A stretch of DNA of 64,000 nt from an uncultured Muribaculum sp. GTDB lineage: Bacteria > Bacteroidota > Bacteroidia > Bacteroidales > Muribaculaceae. Location of the stretch: assembly GCF_910583865.1 (NCBI RefSeq), contig NZ_CAJTYX010000010.1:1-64000 (forward strand), given 5' to 3'. The notes under the pieces were generated by a model. The model saw only the letters and a program-made list of their open reading frames with translations. It was not told where the DNA came from and did no database searches. Position 1 is the first letter of the stretch. Every line of letters starts with the position of its first letter. Of this stretch, positions 7,218 through 14,620 are shown piece after piece. The translations under genes were made by a program, and so were the position numbers.

Positions 7218-8477
7218 TCACCATCCTCCCGACGCGCCTCCACCGCCTGTGGAGCCACCTCCGAACGACCCGCCCGAGAATCCACCTCCGCCGAATCCTC
7301 CGCCACGGCCACCCAGCGGGGGCACGATGATGACAGGGGGCAGTTTGGGGATGGTGTACGGTATGGCGTTGGTGTTGCGGCAGTTGAGGCACTGGTAGAC
7401 TTTTGCTCCGCGTCCCTCTGTCGATTCGGTAGGCCGCGATATCACCCTGTCGGCCACCATTGTGCAGGCTCTGGCGCCGCATCTGGGGCACGGGGTGTAG
7501 CTCTTTGACCGGTTGACGTAGGGCAGTATGTCGGTCTCTCCGCATTGCGGGCATAGCCACACGTCGTAGTCGACGGAGTCAAGGCGTTCCTCGGCGTCCT
7601 GTGCGGGGGTGAGATAGGCGTTGTCGGCTTTCTCGTCGAGGCGGTGCATTTTTGCTCCGCAGTTGGGGCATTTCCTCGAAGCCGTGCGGAGGCGCCTCAT
7701 GATTATCATCAGTGGGATGAACGCCACAAGCCCCATGCCTATCGTGGCGAACGACACCACCAGTGCGGGGAGTTTCATCTGCTCCAGACGCATATACCTC
7801 TTGTAGCGGCTCTCCTTGCGGGTGCCGAATAGGGTCACAATCAGCCATACAAGCATTCCTGCCGCGATTATCCCGCTTATGGTGAGCCACATGCTGAAAA
7901 ATTCGGTGCTGTCGCCATTGTCTCGGCGTCGGTCGTTGGCATACTTCGACATAAGCTCCTCGGTGGCTCCGGGGGTGGTGAGCAATGTACTGATTTGTCC
8001 GACCGCGTCGGCCACACCGCCGTCCACGTCGCCCTCCTTGAACCGGAGGTTGGAGCTGCGGATTATGCGCCCGGCAAGTACGTCTGGCACCACACCCTCC
8101 GAGCCGTAGCCAGTGCGGATGGCTGCACGCCGGTCGCCGATGGCCACTATGTAGAGCACGCCGTTGTCGTTGTCCTCCTTGCCTATGCCCCAGCGGGTGA
8201 ACAGTTCCGTGGCGAAGCTGTCGATGTCGCCACCGTCGATGCGGTCGACCACCACCACGGCGAGTTCGGCGGAAGATGTCTCCCACACGCGGCGTATCAC
8301 GGCATCAAGACTGTCGCGCATGGCCGGAGACAGCAGTCCGTCAGGGTCGGACACGTACCGACGGGCATCGGCGACATGCACGTTGGGTATGTCGACGACC
8401 CGATGCACTGCGGCGGAAAGTGTGAGCGCTGCAAGCAGAGAGAATATCAGTGTAAGTATGGTTCGTTTTCGTGTCAT
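7218..8477 (-). CDS. TPM-domain membrane protein with zinc-ribbon-like motifs and glycine-rich tail
   Basis: A 419-residue protein: signal peptide, a TPM (TLP18.3/Psb32/MOLO-1) domain at about residues 30-180 with the YGSEGVVPDVLAGRIIR motif, a transmembrane segment near 200-220, a second hydrophobic stretch near 240-260, then cysteine pairs of zinc-ribbon type (CPNCGAKM, CPQCGE, CPRCGA, CLNCR) and a glycine-rich tail ending in GGGGASGGW. TPM proteins have been linked to photosystem repair and phosphatase activity in other lineages, but the bacterial role is unclear. The extra cysteine-pair region is more than the minimal family member has. It lies 16 bp after dgt in the same orientation. Confidence 0.8.
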   Translation of the reverse strand: MTRKRTILTLIFSLLAALTLSAAVHRVVDIPNVHVADARRYVSDPDGLLSPAMRDSLDAVIRRVWETSSAELAVVVVDRIDGGDIDSFATELFTRWGIGKEDNDNGVLYIVAIGDRRAAIRTGYGSEGVVPDVLAGRIIRSSNLRFKEGDVDGGVADAVGQISTLLTTPGATEELMSKYANDRRRDNGDSTEFFSMWLTISGIIAAGMLVWLIVTLFGTRKESRYKRYMRLEQMKLPALVVSFATIGMGLVAFIPLMIIMRRLRTASRKCPNCGAKMHRLDEKADNAYLTPAQDAEERLDSVDYDVWLCPQCGETDILPYVNRSKSYTPCPRCGARACTMVADRVISRPTESTEGRGAKVYQCLNCRNTNAIPYTIPKLPPVIIVPPLGGRGGGFGGGGFSGGSFGGGSTGGGGASGGW

Positions 8478-8493
8478 ATACCTTATATGTAGT

Positions 8494-9885
8494 TTAGACG
8501 GCGGGGAGAGAATGGCCGTTGAGTTTGCGGAACAGGTCGAGCGCGTACACGTCGGTCATGGCCGACATGTGGTCGAGCACGGCCTGTATCCTTCCGAAGA
8601 GTGTCGGAGCGGAGATGTCGTATTGCTCCGGTACCTTGCCCAGGAGCAGGCGCGAATAGTTGAGCGAGGGATTGCGCACGGCGTGGATGAACTTTTCGAG
8701 CAGGAAAGCGATTATGCGGTTACCGGCAAGCTCGATGTCGACGACGTCGCCCGCGCAGTATATCTTCTTCCAGGCCAGGGCCGAGCACCGGCGGTAGCCT
8801 TCGCGCTGGCGCGTGTCGACATGGTCGAGTAGTGTGCCGGGAAATGTGCCGCTGAGTATCGCCTGCTCGTTGTCGGTGAATGCCCGTGCGCATTGTTCAA
8901 CAAGCGTGCCGATGACGCATGAGCGCATGTATGCGATTTTCTCGTTGGGGTCGGCCACCTTGTCCATTATCCCCATCATACGGTTGCGACGTGTATCGTC
9001 GAAAAATCCGAGGAACACGTCGGTGACTTCCTCAGTGCTGACAACGTGGAGCTTGTGGGCGTCCTCCATGTCCATCACCTGGTAGCATATGTCGTCGGCG
9101 GCTTCCACTATGTAAACGAGTGGATGGCGGCGGTAGCGCGTCTCCTCGCCGGGCCCCGGATCGGGAATCATGCCCAGTTCGTCGGCTATGCGGCGGAACA
9201 CAGGCACTTCGGTGGTGAAGAACCCGAACTTGCCGTTTTCTCCGGCGAGGCTCGACTCATATGGGTACTTCACTATCGAGGCGAGCATGGAATAGGTCAT
9301 GGCGAAGCCTCCCGGACGCCGGCCGTTGAACTGGTGCGTGAGCAGGCGCAGCGAGTTTGCGTTCCCCTCGAAGTGGGTTATGTCGGCCCATTGCTCCGGG
9401 GTGAGCAGCGGTTGTAGCCCCGCCCCTTCCCCCTCGCTGAAGAAGGTAGATATGGCCTTCTCCCCGGAGTGGCCGAAAGGTGGGTTGCCGAGGTCGTGGG
9501 CCAGACATGCGGCGGCCACGATCTCGTCGATTGCGTCGAGCTTGTGCGCCCACGGCTCGGAGGCATGGCGCATGCGCAGTGTGCGCATGATCTCGTTGGC
9601 GAGGCTGCGCCCTACCGAGGCCACCTCCATCGAGTGGGTAAGGCGGTTGTGGACGAACACCGACCCGGGGAGGGGAAATACCTGTGTCTTGTTCTGCAAG
9701 CGCCTGAACGGCGAGGAGAACACCAGACGGTCGAAGTCCCTCTGGAAGTCACTGCGTGTGCCGTTGCGTGTGTCGTGGTAGTCCTCAAGCCCGTAGCGCT
9801 TGTCGCATATGAGCTTATCCCACGTCATCATCCTTGTAGGCGCGGGTATGTCGGCTGTCGGTGGTATGGAGTCTTTGCGGTTCAT
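8494..9885 (-). CDS. dgt: Deoxyguanosinetriphosphate triphosphohydrolase (HD superfamily)
   Basis: Removes triphosphate from dGTP (and perhaps other dNTPs), controlling nucleotide pools and sometimes phage replication. The 463-residue sequence has the N-terminal FQRDFDRLVFSSPFRRLQNK motif, the first metal histidine in NRLTHSMEVA, and the HD signature AACLAHDLGNPPFGHSGE with downstream DICYQVMDMEDA. Length is typical. The ATG at 9885 overlaps the lpxB stop by ATGA, which indicates translational coupling and supports this start. A later ATG pair near residue 18 is a weaker alternative. Confidence 0.95.
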   Translation of the reverse strand: MNRKDSIPPTADIPAPTRMMTWDKLICDKRYGLEDYHDTRNGTRSDFQRDFDRLVFSSPFRRLQNKTQVFPLPGSVFVHNRLTHSMEVASVGRSLANEIMRTLRMRHASEPWAHKLDAIDEIVAAACLAHDLGNPPFGHSGEKAISTFFSEGEGAGLQPLLTPEQWADITHFEGNANSLRLLTHQFNGRRPGGFAMTYSMLASIVKYPYESSLAGENGKFGFFTTEVPVFRRIADELGMIPDPGPGEETRYRRHPLVYIVEAADDICYQVMDMEDAHKLHVVSTEEVTDVFLGFFDDTRRNRMMGIMDKVADPNEKIAYMRSCVIGTLVEQCARAFTDNEQAILSGTFPGTLLDHVDTRQREGYRRCSALAWKKIYCAGDVVDIELAGNRIIAFLLEKFIHAVRNPSLNYSRLLLGKVPEQYDISAPTLFGRIQAVLDHMSAMTDVYALDLFRKLNGHSLPAV

Positions 9886-11018
9886 TTGCGGATTCTTGCC
9901 AGTGATGCTATTATTTCCGCCGCATTGGCCGGAGCGTCGCCGGTGCCGAGCGCGGCGCGCATCTCACGGTATCCCTCAAGCTGGTTGTCATGGCCGGGAC
10001 GTCCGGGGAGTATGTCGCCCAGCTCCCGCGCCACGAGGTCGGGGGTGCACATGTGCACGAGCATTTCCGGCACTATGCGCTTCCCCGCAATCAGGTTGGG
10101 GAGCGACACGTAGGGTATCTTCAGCAGTTTCTCCATTATCTTGTAGGAGAACTTCACCCCGTTGGCGCGGTAGCACACCACCTGCGGCGTGGCCATGAGC
10201 GCGCATTCCAGAGTGGCGGTGCCGGATGTGACGAGTGCCACCTCGGCGTGGAGCATCAGCTCGAATGTGTCGTTGTCGACAATCGGTGTGCCGGGGGTGA
10301 GGTAATATCCGTAGTACGACATGTCGATTCCGGGCGCTCCGGCCACCACCGGCTGATAATCGGGATATCGGGCCGCAGCGGCCTCCATCACCTGAAGGTT
10401 GTTTTTTATCTCGCTGCGGCGGCTGCCTGGCACGAGCGCTATGACGGGGCGGTCGGGCAGGTTGTGGCGCCGGAGGAAATCGGCACGCGACGAGGCGCGG
10501 CTTATGCGCTCGTCGACCTCTTTTACGGACGGGTTGCCGACATACACAGCCTCGTAGTCGTGGCGGCTGCGGTAGAACGCAGTCTCGAACGGGAGTATGC
10601 AGCACATGCGGTCGACGTAGCGGCGTATCTGCTTCACGCGCCATTCTTTCCACGCCCACACTTTCGGCGAGATATAGTATGCCACCTTTATGCCGCGCTC
10701 CTTGGCGTAGCGTGCGAGCTTGAGGTTGAAGCTCGGGTAGTCCACGAGCACAAGCACGTCCGGACGGAACTCATCGATGGCCCGGCGGGCGCGGCGCATG
10801 TTGGCGGCTATCGCGGGGAGATGCCTGAGCACCTCGCTGAATCCCATGAACGCCATCTCGCGGTAATGGATCACGGGCGCACAGCCGGCAGCGGCGGCCA
10901 TGAGGTCGCCCCCGAGAAAGGCTATCCGCGCGTCGGTGTCGGCATGCCTCAATGCCGCTATCAGTTCCGAGGCGTGGAGGTCGCCCGAAGGTTCTCCTAC
11001 TGAAATGAAGTATTTCAT
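9882..11018 (-). CDS. lpxB: Lipid-A-disaccharide synthase
   Basis: Joins UDP-diacylglucosamine and lipid X to form the lipid A disaccharide at the inner membrane. The 378-residue GT19 enzyme begins with the diagnostic SVGEPSGDLHASELI and shows MGFSEVLRHLP, VLVDYPSFNLKLA, YYISPKVWAWKEWRVKQI and, near the C-terminus, VTSGTATLE and CYRANGVKFSYKIMEKLLKIPYVSLPNLI. It is coupled to dgt by a 4-bp overlap. The promoter appears to lie inside an 88-bp repeat immediately upstream (11046-11133) that recurs upstream of argF'. Confidence 0.97.
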   Translation of the reverse strand: MKYFISVGEPSGDLHASELIAALRHADTDARIAFLGGDLMAAAAGCAPVIHYREMAFMGFSEVLRHLPAIAANMRRARRAIDEFRPDVLVLVDYPSFNLKLARYAKERGIKVAYYISPKVWAWKEWRVKQIRRYVDRMCCILPFETAFYRSRHDYEAVYVGNPSVKEVDERISRASSRADFLRRHNLPDRPVIALVPGSRRSEIKNNLQVMEAAAARYPDYQPVVAGAPGIDMSYYGYYLTPGTPIVDNDTFELMLHAEVALVTSGTATLECALMATPQVVCYRANGVKFSYKIMEKLLKIPYVSLPNLIAGKRIVPEMLVHMCTPDLVARELGDILPGRPGHDNQLEGYREMRAALGTGDAPANAAEIIASLARIRK

Positions 11019-11045
11019 CGCGGGTGGGTGTAATTATGGTGTTGC

Positions 11046-11133
11046 GCAAAGATACGAATAAGTCGAGTGCAAAGCCAAATAAATTTGGTTTTGCCGGGTG
11101 TGCGTATCTAAGGCGATAGCCAAAGATACGGAT
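11046..11133 (-). repeat. 88-bp promoter-bearing intergenic repeat, copy A
   Basis: About 80% identical by eye to 27591-27678, same length and same orientation. Both copies carry CAAAGATA (a -7 TATCTTTG on the minus strand) and a -33 TTTG 21 bases away, and both end in CAAAGATACGGAT. The distal third folds as GTATCTAAGGC / GCCAAAGATAC. Confidence 0.75.
11047..11079 (-). promoter_or_regulatory. Bacteroidota-type promoter of lpxB
   Basis: Reading the minus strand: TTTG (11079-11076), 21-base spacer, TATCTTTG (11054-11047). Predicted transcription start near 11040, about 20 bases before the lpxB ATG. It lies wholly within the 88-bp repeat. Confidence 0.65.
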
Positions 11134-11143
11134 ATTATCTGGT

Positions 11144-12061
11144 TTAGAACTCGACGTTGTATTTGCGGAGCATCATCAGGGGATGGTACGACTCCTTGGC
11201 GCGGCGCAGCCCTTCGTCGCCCGCATCCTCCTCGCGGTTGACGAACGTCACTCCGTAGCGGTCGAGCATCATCGCGGCGAAGCCCTTGTTGATGGTCTCT
11301 CCCGCACCGTTCACGTCGTGGAGCATCTTCTCGACATGGACGTAGAGCGTGTCGGCCATCACCTCGCCTATGGCAAACGCTGTTATGCCCGTGTCGGGTG
11401 TCATGAGCACCGCCCCATCCATGGGAAGGCTGCCCCAGCGGTCGAGCAGGCGCTCCACCTCCCGGCGCTCCACCATGGCAGTGGCGTGCTCGCGGTCGAC
11501 GGGGAGAGAGTCGAGAAACCTCTTTACGTCGGGCACAAGCGCCGGGGTAAGTTCCACAAGCGCGGCTTCCGGGTGGTCGGAGGCGAATCGGTTGACATGG
11601 TTTCTTTTCTTGCTGTACGCGCTGCCGGAGAGGGTGGCGAGGTCGCGCGCGTTGTAGAGGTAGTCGGCCCAGTCGACAAGCTCTTCGATCCGGTCTGCGC
11701 CGAGCGCGCGCAGTTCGCCGAGACGGTCCTCCGGTACAGCCGACAGCACGGTCGGCACACCTTCTTCGCGGCAATATGCGCGCAGCATGGCGATGGAGTC
11801 GTCGAGCGGCATTTCGCCGATGGGGAGCGAGAATGCAGGCACGGAACGGTCGTTCTCCTTCACGCCTTTGATGAAGAGCGTGCCCCGGCACACGGCGTAA
11901 CGGTAGTCGAAGTAGCGCGCCCACATTAGCAGTCCGGCAAGCGTGTAGTCGCAGGTGCGGCTCCGCGATCGGGCCAGCAAGGGGGCAATCGCGGGGATGG
12001 AATCGTAGTCGAGCGGTCGGAATCTGAGTCGGTGAATGACGGTAGCTGTTGTGAGACACAT
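11144..12061 (-). CDS. DUF2156 / phosphatidylglycerol lysyltransferase C-terminal-like acyltransferase
   Basis: A 305-residue soluble protein resembling the double GNAT-like domain (DUF2156) that forms the catalytic part of MprF-type aminoacyl-lipid synthases, but without the membrane flippase part. Visible motifs include LARSRSRTCDYTLAGLLMW in the N-terminal domain, SGSAYSKKRNHVNRF and the C-terminal ETINKGFAAMMLDRYGVTFVNREED segment followed by YHPLMMLRKYNV. Stand-alone members are common in Bacteroidota and their substrate is not known to me. It may be aminoacyl or acyl transfer to a small molecule or lipid. The start at 12061 is the first ATG; promoter elements may come from the outward-facing arm of the inverted-repeat element at 12084. 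Confidence 0.75.
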   Translation of the reverse strand: MCLTTATVIHRLRFRPLDYDSIPAIAPLLARSRSRTCDYTLAGLLMWARYFDYRYAVCRGTLFIKGVKENDRSVPAFSLPIGEMPLDDSIAMLRAYCREEGVPTVLSAVPEDRLGELRALGADRIEELVDWADYLYNARDLATLSGSAYSKKRNHVNRFASDHPEAALVELTPALVPDVKRFLDSLPVDREHATAMVERREVERLLDRWGSLPMDGAVLMTPDTGITAFAIGEVMADTLYVHVEKMLHDVNGAGETINKGFAAMMLDRYGVTFVNREEDAGDEGLRRAKESYHPLMMLRKYNVEF

Positions 12062-12083
12062 AGGTTTTATATACTTTTTTCTT

Positions 12084-12265
12084 AGTAACTCGCAAAAATT
12101 ATTTTATATTTCCGACGAGAGAATTTTCGAGCGATTTTTGCTCGATGAAGAGGGAGTGTAGCGAGCTACATGACTGATGAAGAGAGCGGAAAGCGCCGAA
12201 AATTCTCCGGCGGAAATATAAAGCTTTAGAATTTATCATATGCGAAATAATTTTTGCGAGTTACT
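12084..12265. repeat. 182-bp inverted-repeat (MITE-like) element
   Basis: Perfect 21-bp terminal inverted repeats (12084-12104 and 12245-12265, outward sequence AATAATTTTTGCGAGTTACT) enclose a second imperfect inverted repeat (12105-12129 with 12197-12220, TATATTTCCG...GAGAATTTTCG). The centre contains a GCGATTTTTGCTCGATG hairpin and the line GAGGGAGTGTAGCGAGCTAC. No open frame is present. No clear target duplication is seen. Confidence 0.75.
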
Positions 12266-12292
12266 TAGTAAACAAAATGAATGGCGAAAAAG

Positions 12293-12324
12293 CTTGCATT
12301 ACAAAATAAAAACACATATCTTTG
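12293..12324 (+). promoter_or_regulatory. Bacteroidota-type promoter of the candidate RNA
   Basis: -7 box TATCTTTG at 12317-12324, 20-base spacer, weak -33 CTTG at 12293-12296. Predicted start near 12331. Confidence 0.55.
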
Positions 12325-12330
12325 CGACAA

Positions 12331-12712
12331 CACATTACAATCCGGCCAAAAAGCCGTATCCGCAATCCGGGTACGCTTGCAGCCTGTTTAGATTTCATGA
12401 GATAACCATTGGCATGCATTGCCTGGGATGGTTTTTATCTACCGACACTAACATAAAACATGTTATATCATCAACATTCATTTTTAATCAGATTCTGCCG
12501 TCGGCTGTATGCCGGGTGCAGAAACGGTTTTTCTCTTTTGCCGTCGGGCACGGGGGAAAGGCTGCTGCTTTTTTCGACATAACAGATTGCCCGTGGCGGC
12601 TTGTAGGCGCGATGGCATCGCTGCCGGTCCACTGGCGATTAGAAAGATATCGCACAATCAACATTCACTAAAATTTCCGGGAAAGCCAGAGTCGTGATGA
12701 CTATGGCTTTTT
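12331..12712 (+). ncRNA. Candidate structured non-coding RNA
   Basis: Between a TATCTTTG promoter and a strong terminator lie about 380 bases with no plausible protein. Hairpins visible by eye: CGTATCC/GGGTACG (12356-12376), AGATAACCAT paired with ATGGTTTTTATCT (about 12403-12442), TCTGC/GCAGA with an inner GGC/GCC (about 12495-12525), and nested GTGC/GCAC with ACGG/CCGT (about 12517-12552). It does not show the conserved core of tmRNA, RNase P RNA or SRP RNA that I would recognise. A 6S-like or unrecognised regulatory RNA is possible. The frame that spans the region starts upstream of the promoter and is rejected as coding. Confidence 0.35.
12682..12712 (+). terminator. Rho-independent terminator of the candidate RNA
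   Basis: Stem AAAGCCAGAGTC (12682-12693) pairs with GACTATGGCTTT (12699-12710) with one mismatch, around a 5-base loop, and runs into five T residues (12708-12712). Confidence 0.7.
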
Positions 12713-12803
12713 CATTTCCCCGGGCGAATGTGTTATCCCCCGGACCGCCTCGGCGGTGTCCTGTGGTGTCCCGTGCCCCTCCGGGGCTAACGACGGGCGG
12801 GGT

Positions 12804-12838
12804 GAAAAAAGAAGCGGCGGTCCTCACGGATCGCCGCT
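12804..12838 (-). terminator. Rho-independent terminator of the SusC-D operon
   Basis: AGCGGCGGTCC (12813-12823) pairs with GGATCGCCGCT (12828-12838) around a 4-base loop. On the minus strand it is followed by a TTTTTT tract (12810-12805). It lies 184 bases past the last operon gene. Confidence 0.75.
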
Positions 12839-13021
12839 GTCATTCACTTTAGTTAAAAAAGTAGCTATTATTGTGATATTATCCTATCGGATTACCTGTA
12901 ATCGTGATGTCGGCGTGGATAGAAATCGCCGGCATCGAAGGGAAATTATTTTGTGTATTTAATCATGTTTCACAGATAAAGGAGAGATGCAAACCTATTT
13001 CCAAATTATCCAACCTTACCA

Positions 13022-14500
13022 TTATTTGTTAAGAACCTTGCGGGCGGTGCCGTCGGAGTATCTTACGATTACGATACCCTTCTGGTCGGCATTGACCTTC
13101 ATGCCACGGAGGTTGTAGATGCCGGTGACGGTCTTTTCAGCGTCGTCGTTGCCGAACACGCTGTCAATGCCCGACGTAGCGGTGCCGGTAGAGAGACCGA
13201 GGAGGACTACGTCGCCATTGCCTGCCGCAGCATAGTTGGTGAATGCCAGCGAGACGAGATTCTTGGAGGGATCAACGGGGATAGCGCATTCGTAGATGCG
13301 ATACTTGGGTGCTCCATCCGGGTCGCCTGTGTTCCAATCGAGACATCCGACATTCTCCAACGCAACGCCGCTATCTTCGGTGTTGCCCCAACGGCCTACC
13401 TGGAACCATTCGCCATTGGTGTTTGATGTGCCATCGTCGTAGGCAGCCACGCAGGCTACGGTGTATTTTACCGAATAGCTGTGATTGCCGAAAGCGAGGA
13501 GATAGACCTTGTCAAGTCCGCTGACGGGAGTCGAGAGCGTGAGGGTATGCTCCGCGAATGCATCGAGCTTGAGAGCATTGTTGGCTACGGGATTCAAGGA
13601 GTATTCGTGGCCGTTGGCGAGTGCGACCTTGCCGTCGGCACCGCAGATCGCTCCGTCGGCGAGCACATCGTCGGTATAGAACACGAGCTGCTTGTCGACA
13701 CCCTCGATACCTACGGGCGAAGCGGGAGCTGTGGCGAGATTCTTGAAGTTGTCAATGCCCTCTACGATGACGTCGATGTCATAGCCTGCGCATGCGATGG
13801 CCTGTGAGGGGGTGTCGGGAACATCGGAGCCGGAGCCTTTGCCTGTAGAGAAGCCTATCACGATGAGGTTGCCTGACCAGTTGGTGTGCTTTATAGTCAG
13901 CTTCTCGGCAGTCTTGGCGGGATCGAGAGTAATTTCGTACTCGTACACGCTGTATGATTTGCCGGTATAGCCGCTGCGATCGATTTTGATGAGGTCAACC
14001 GTCTTTGCGAGGTTGTCGGCGGTAGTTTCGTAAAATTTGACTTTGGTCTTGATGGCTTCGGTTGTGCCGTCGGAGTATGTAACGGTCCAGGTAACATTGG
14101 AACCGGCGTTGGCATCACTTTCCCAGGAAGCCTTATAATTATATGTGGCGAGGGCGTAGATTTTGTCGCAGCCGGTGACAGGCGTGTCGAAAGTGAGTTC
14201 GCCAGTCTCGGAGGCGCTGATGCGGAGTCCGTTTTTGCCGGCGAGGGGAGTGATGAGATAATCGTTGCCTGAGGCGGATGTAAGGCTTCCGTCCTTGGCA
14301 CATAAGGCACCCTCCTCCTTGGCAGATGCTGCGTAGAATGCATATGCATCCCAAGGATCGACGCTGCCGGTGGTCTGAGATGTGCCGGCGGAATCCTCGA
14401 GGACAAGGTCGTGTGTCCAACCGGTGACTGTGACGGGGCCTGCTGCCATGGCTGTGGCTGATGCTGCTGTGAGCAATGAGAGTAGTAAAAGATGTTTCAT
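13022..14500 (-). CDS. Exported protein with two tandem beta-domains and a sorting-type C-terminus
   Basis: A 492-residue protein that I cannot assign to a named family. It has a type I signal peptide cleaved near AMA-AGP, then two homologous modules (about residues 25-225 and 235-445). Each module runs from a GxxCxxDG segment through a VxGxDKxY motif to an ending like LTIKHTNWSGNLIVIGFSTG or VSLAFTNYAAAGNGDVVLLGLSTG. The last 45 residues (GIYNLRGMKVNADQKGIVIV) resemble the type A sorting domain of type IX secretion cargo or related surface proteins. Position at the end of the SusC/SusD/GH18 locus suggests a surface glycan-binding role. A terminator-like hairpin separates it from the preceding gene. 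Confidence 0.6.
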   Translation of the reverse strand: MKHLLLLSLLTAASATAMAAGPVTVTGWTHDLVLEDSAGTSQTTGSVDPWDAYAFYAASAKEEGALCAKDGSLTSASGNDYLITPLAGKNGLRISASETGELTFDTPVTGCDKIYALATYNYKASWESDANAGSNVTWTVTYSDGTTEAIKTKVKFYETTADNLAKTVDLIKIDRSGYTGKSYSVYEYEITLDPAKTAEKLTIKHTNWSGNLIVIGFSTGKGSGSDVPDTPSQAIACAGYDIDVIVEGIDNFKNLATAPASPVGIEGVDKQLVFYTDDVLADGAICGADGKVALANGHEYSLNPVANNALKLDAFAEHTLTLSTPVSGLDKVYLLAFGNHSYSVKYTVACVAAYDDGTSNTNGEWFQVGRWGNTEDSGVALENVGCLDWNTGDPDGAPKYRIYECAIPVDPSKNLVSLAFTNYAAAGNGDVVLLGLSTGTATSGIDSVFGNDDAEKTVTGIYNLRGMKVNADQKGIVIVRYSDGTARKVLNK

Positions 14501-14543
14501 AATGACTGATAAATAAAAGATGATTTAAAGTATCTTAATAGCT

Positions 14544-14587
14544 GAAAAAGTGTGGTCGGCCGGAAGTCGGTATACGGCCGACCACAC
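14544..14587 (-). terminator. Intra-operon terminator or attenuator hairpin
   Basis: A perfect 13-bp stem (GTGTGGTCGGCCG at 14550-14562 with 14575-14587) and a 12-base loop. On the minus strand it is followed by CTTTTTC. It sits between the DUF1735 gene and the last gene of the locus, so it may reduce expression of the latter. Confidence 0.6.
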
Positions 14588-14620
14588 TGCATGGATTATT
14601 ATATTTGTATTAACCAATCC

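Larger units (their letters stand above)
12062..13021. other. 960-bp region without a convincing protein gene
   Basis: From left to right it holds a 182-bp inverted-repeat element (12084-12265), a plus-strand promoter (12293-12324), a candidate structured RNA ending in a terminator (12331-12712), GC-rich palindromic sequence near 12737-12800, and the minus-strand terminator of the SusC operon (12804-12838). The last 180 bases are AT-rich 3' flank of the operon. Confidence 0.7.

Noticed and set aside
11034..12095. 353-codon minus-strand frame overlapping the DUF2156 gene
   Set aside because: Arg/Pro/Ala-rich out-of-frame translation of a GC-rich gene; the overlapping DUF2156 frame has recognisable motifs.
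12240..12671. 143-codon plus-strand open frame across the candidate RNA
   Set aside because: It opens inside the inverted-repeat element, contains the -7 promoter box, has no family resemblance and an erratic composition; the hairpins and terminator fit RNA better.
12737..12800. GC-rich palindromic stretch as an rRNA or riboswitch element
   Set aside because: Contains CCGCCTCGGCGG and CCCCTCCGGGG palindromes only; no conserved riboswitch or rRNA core could be recognised.
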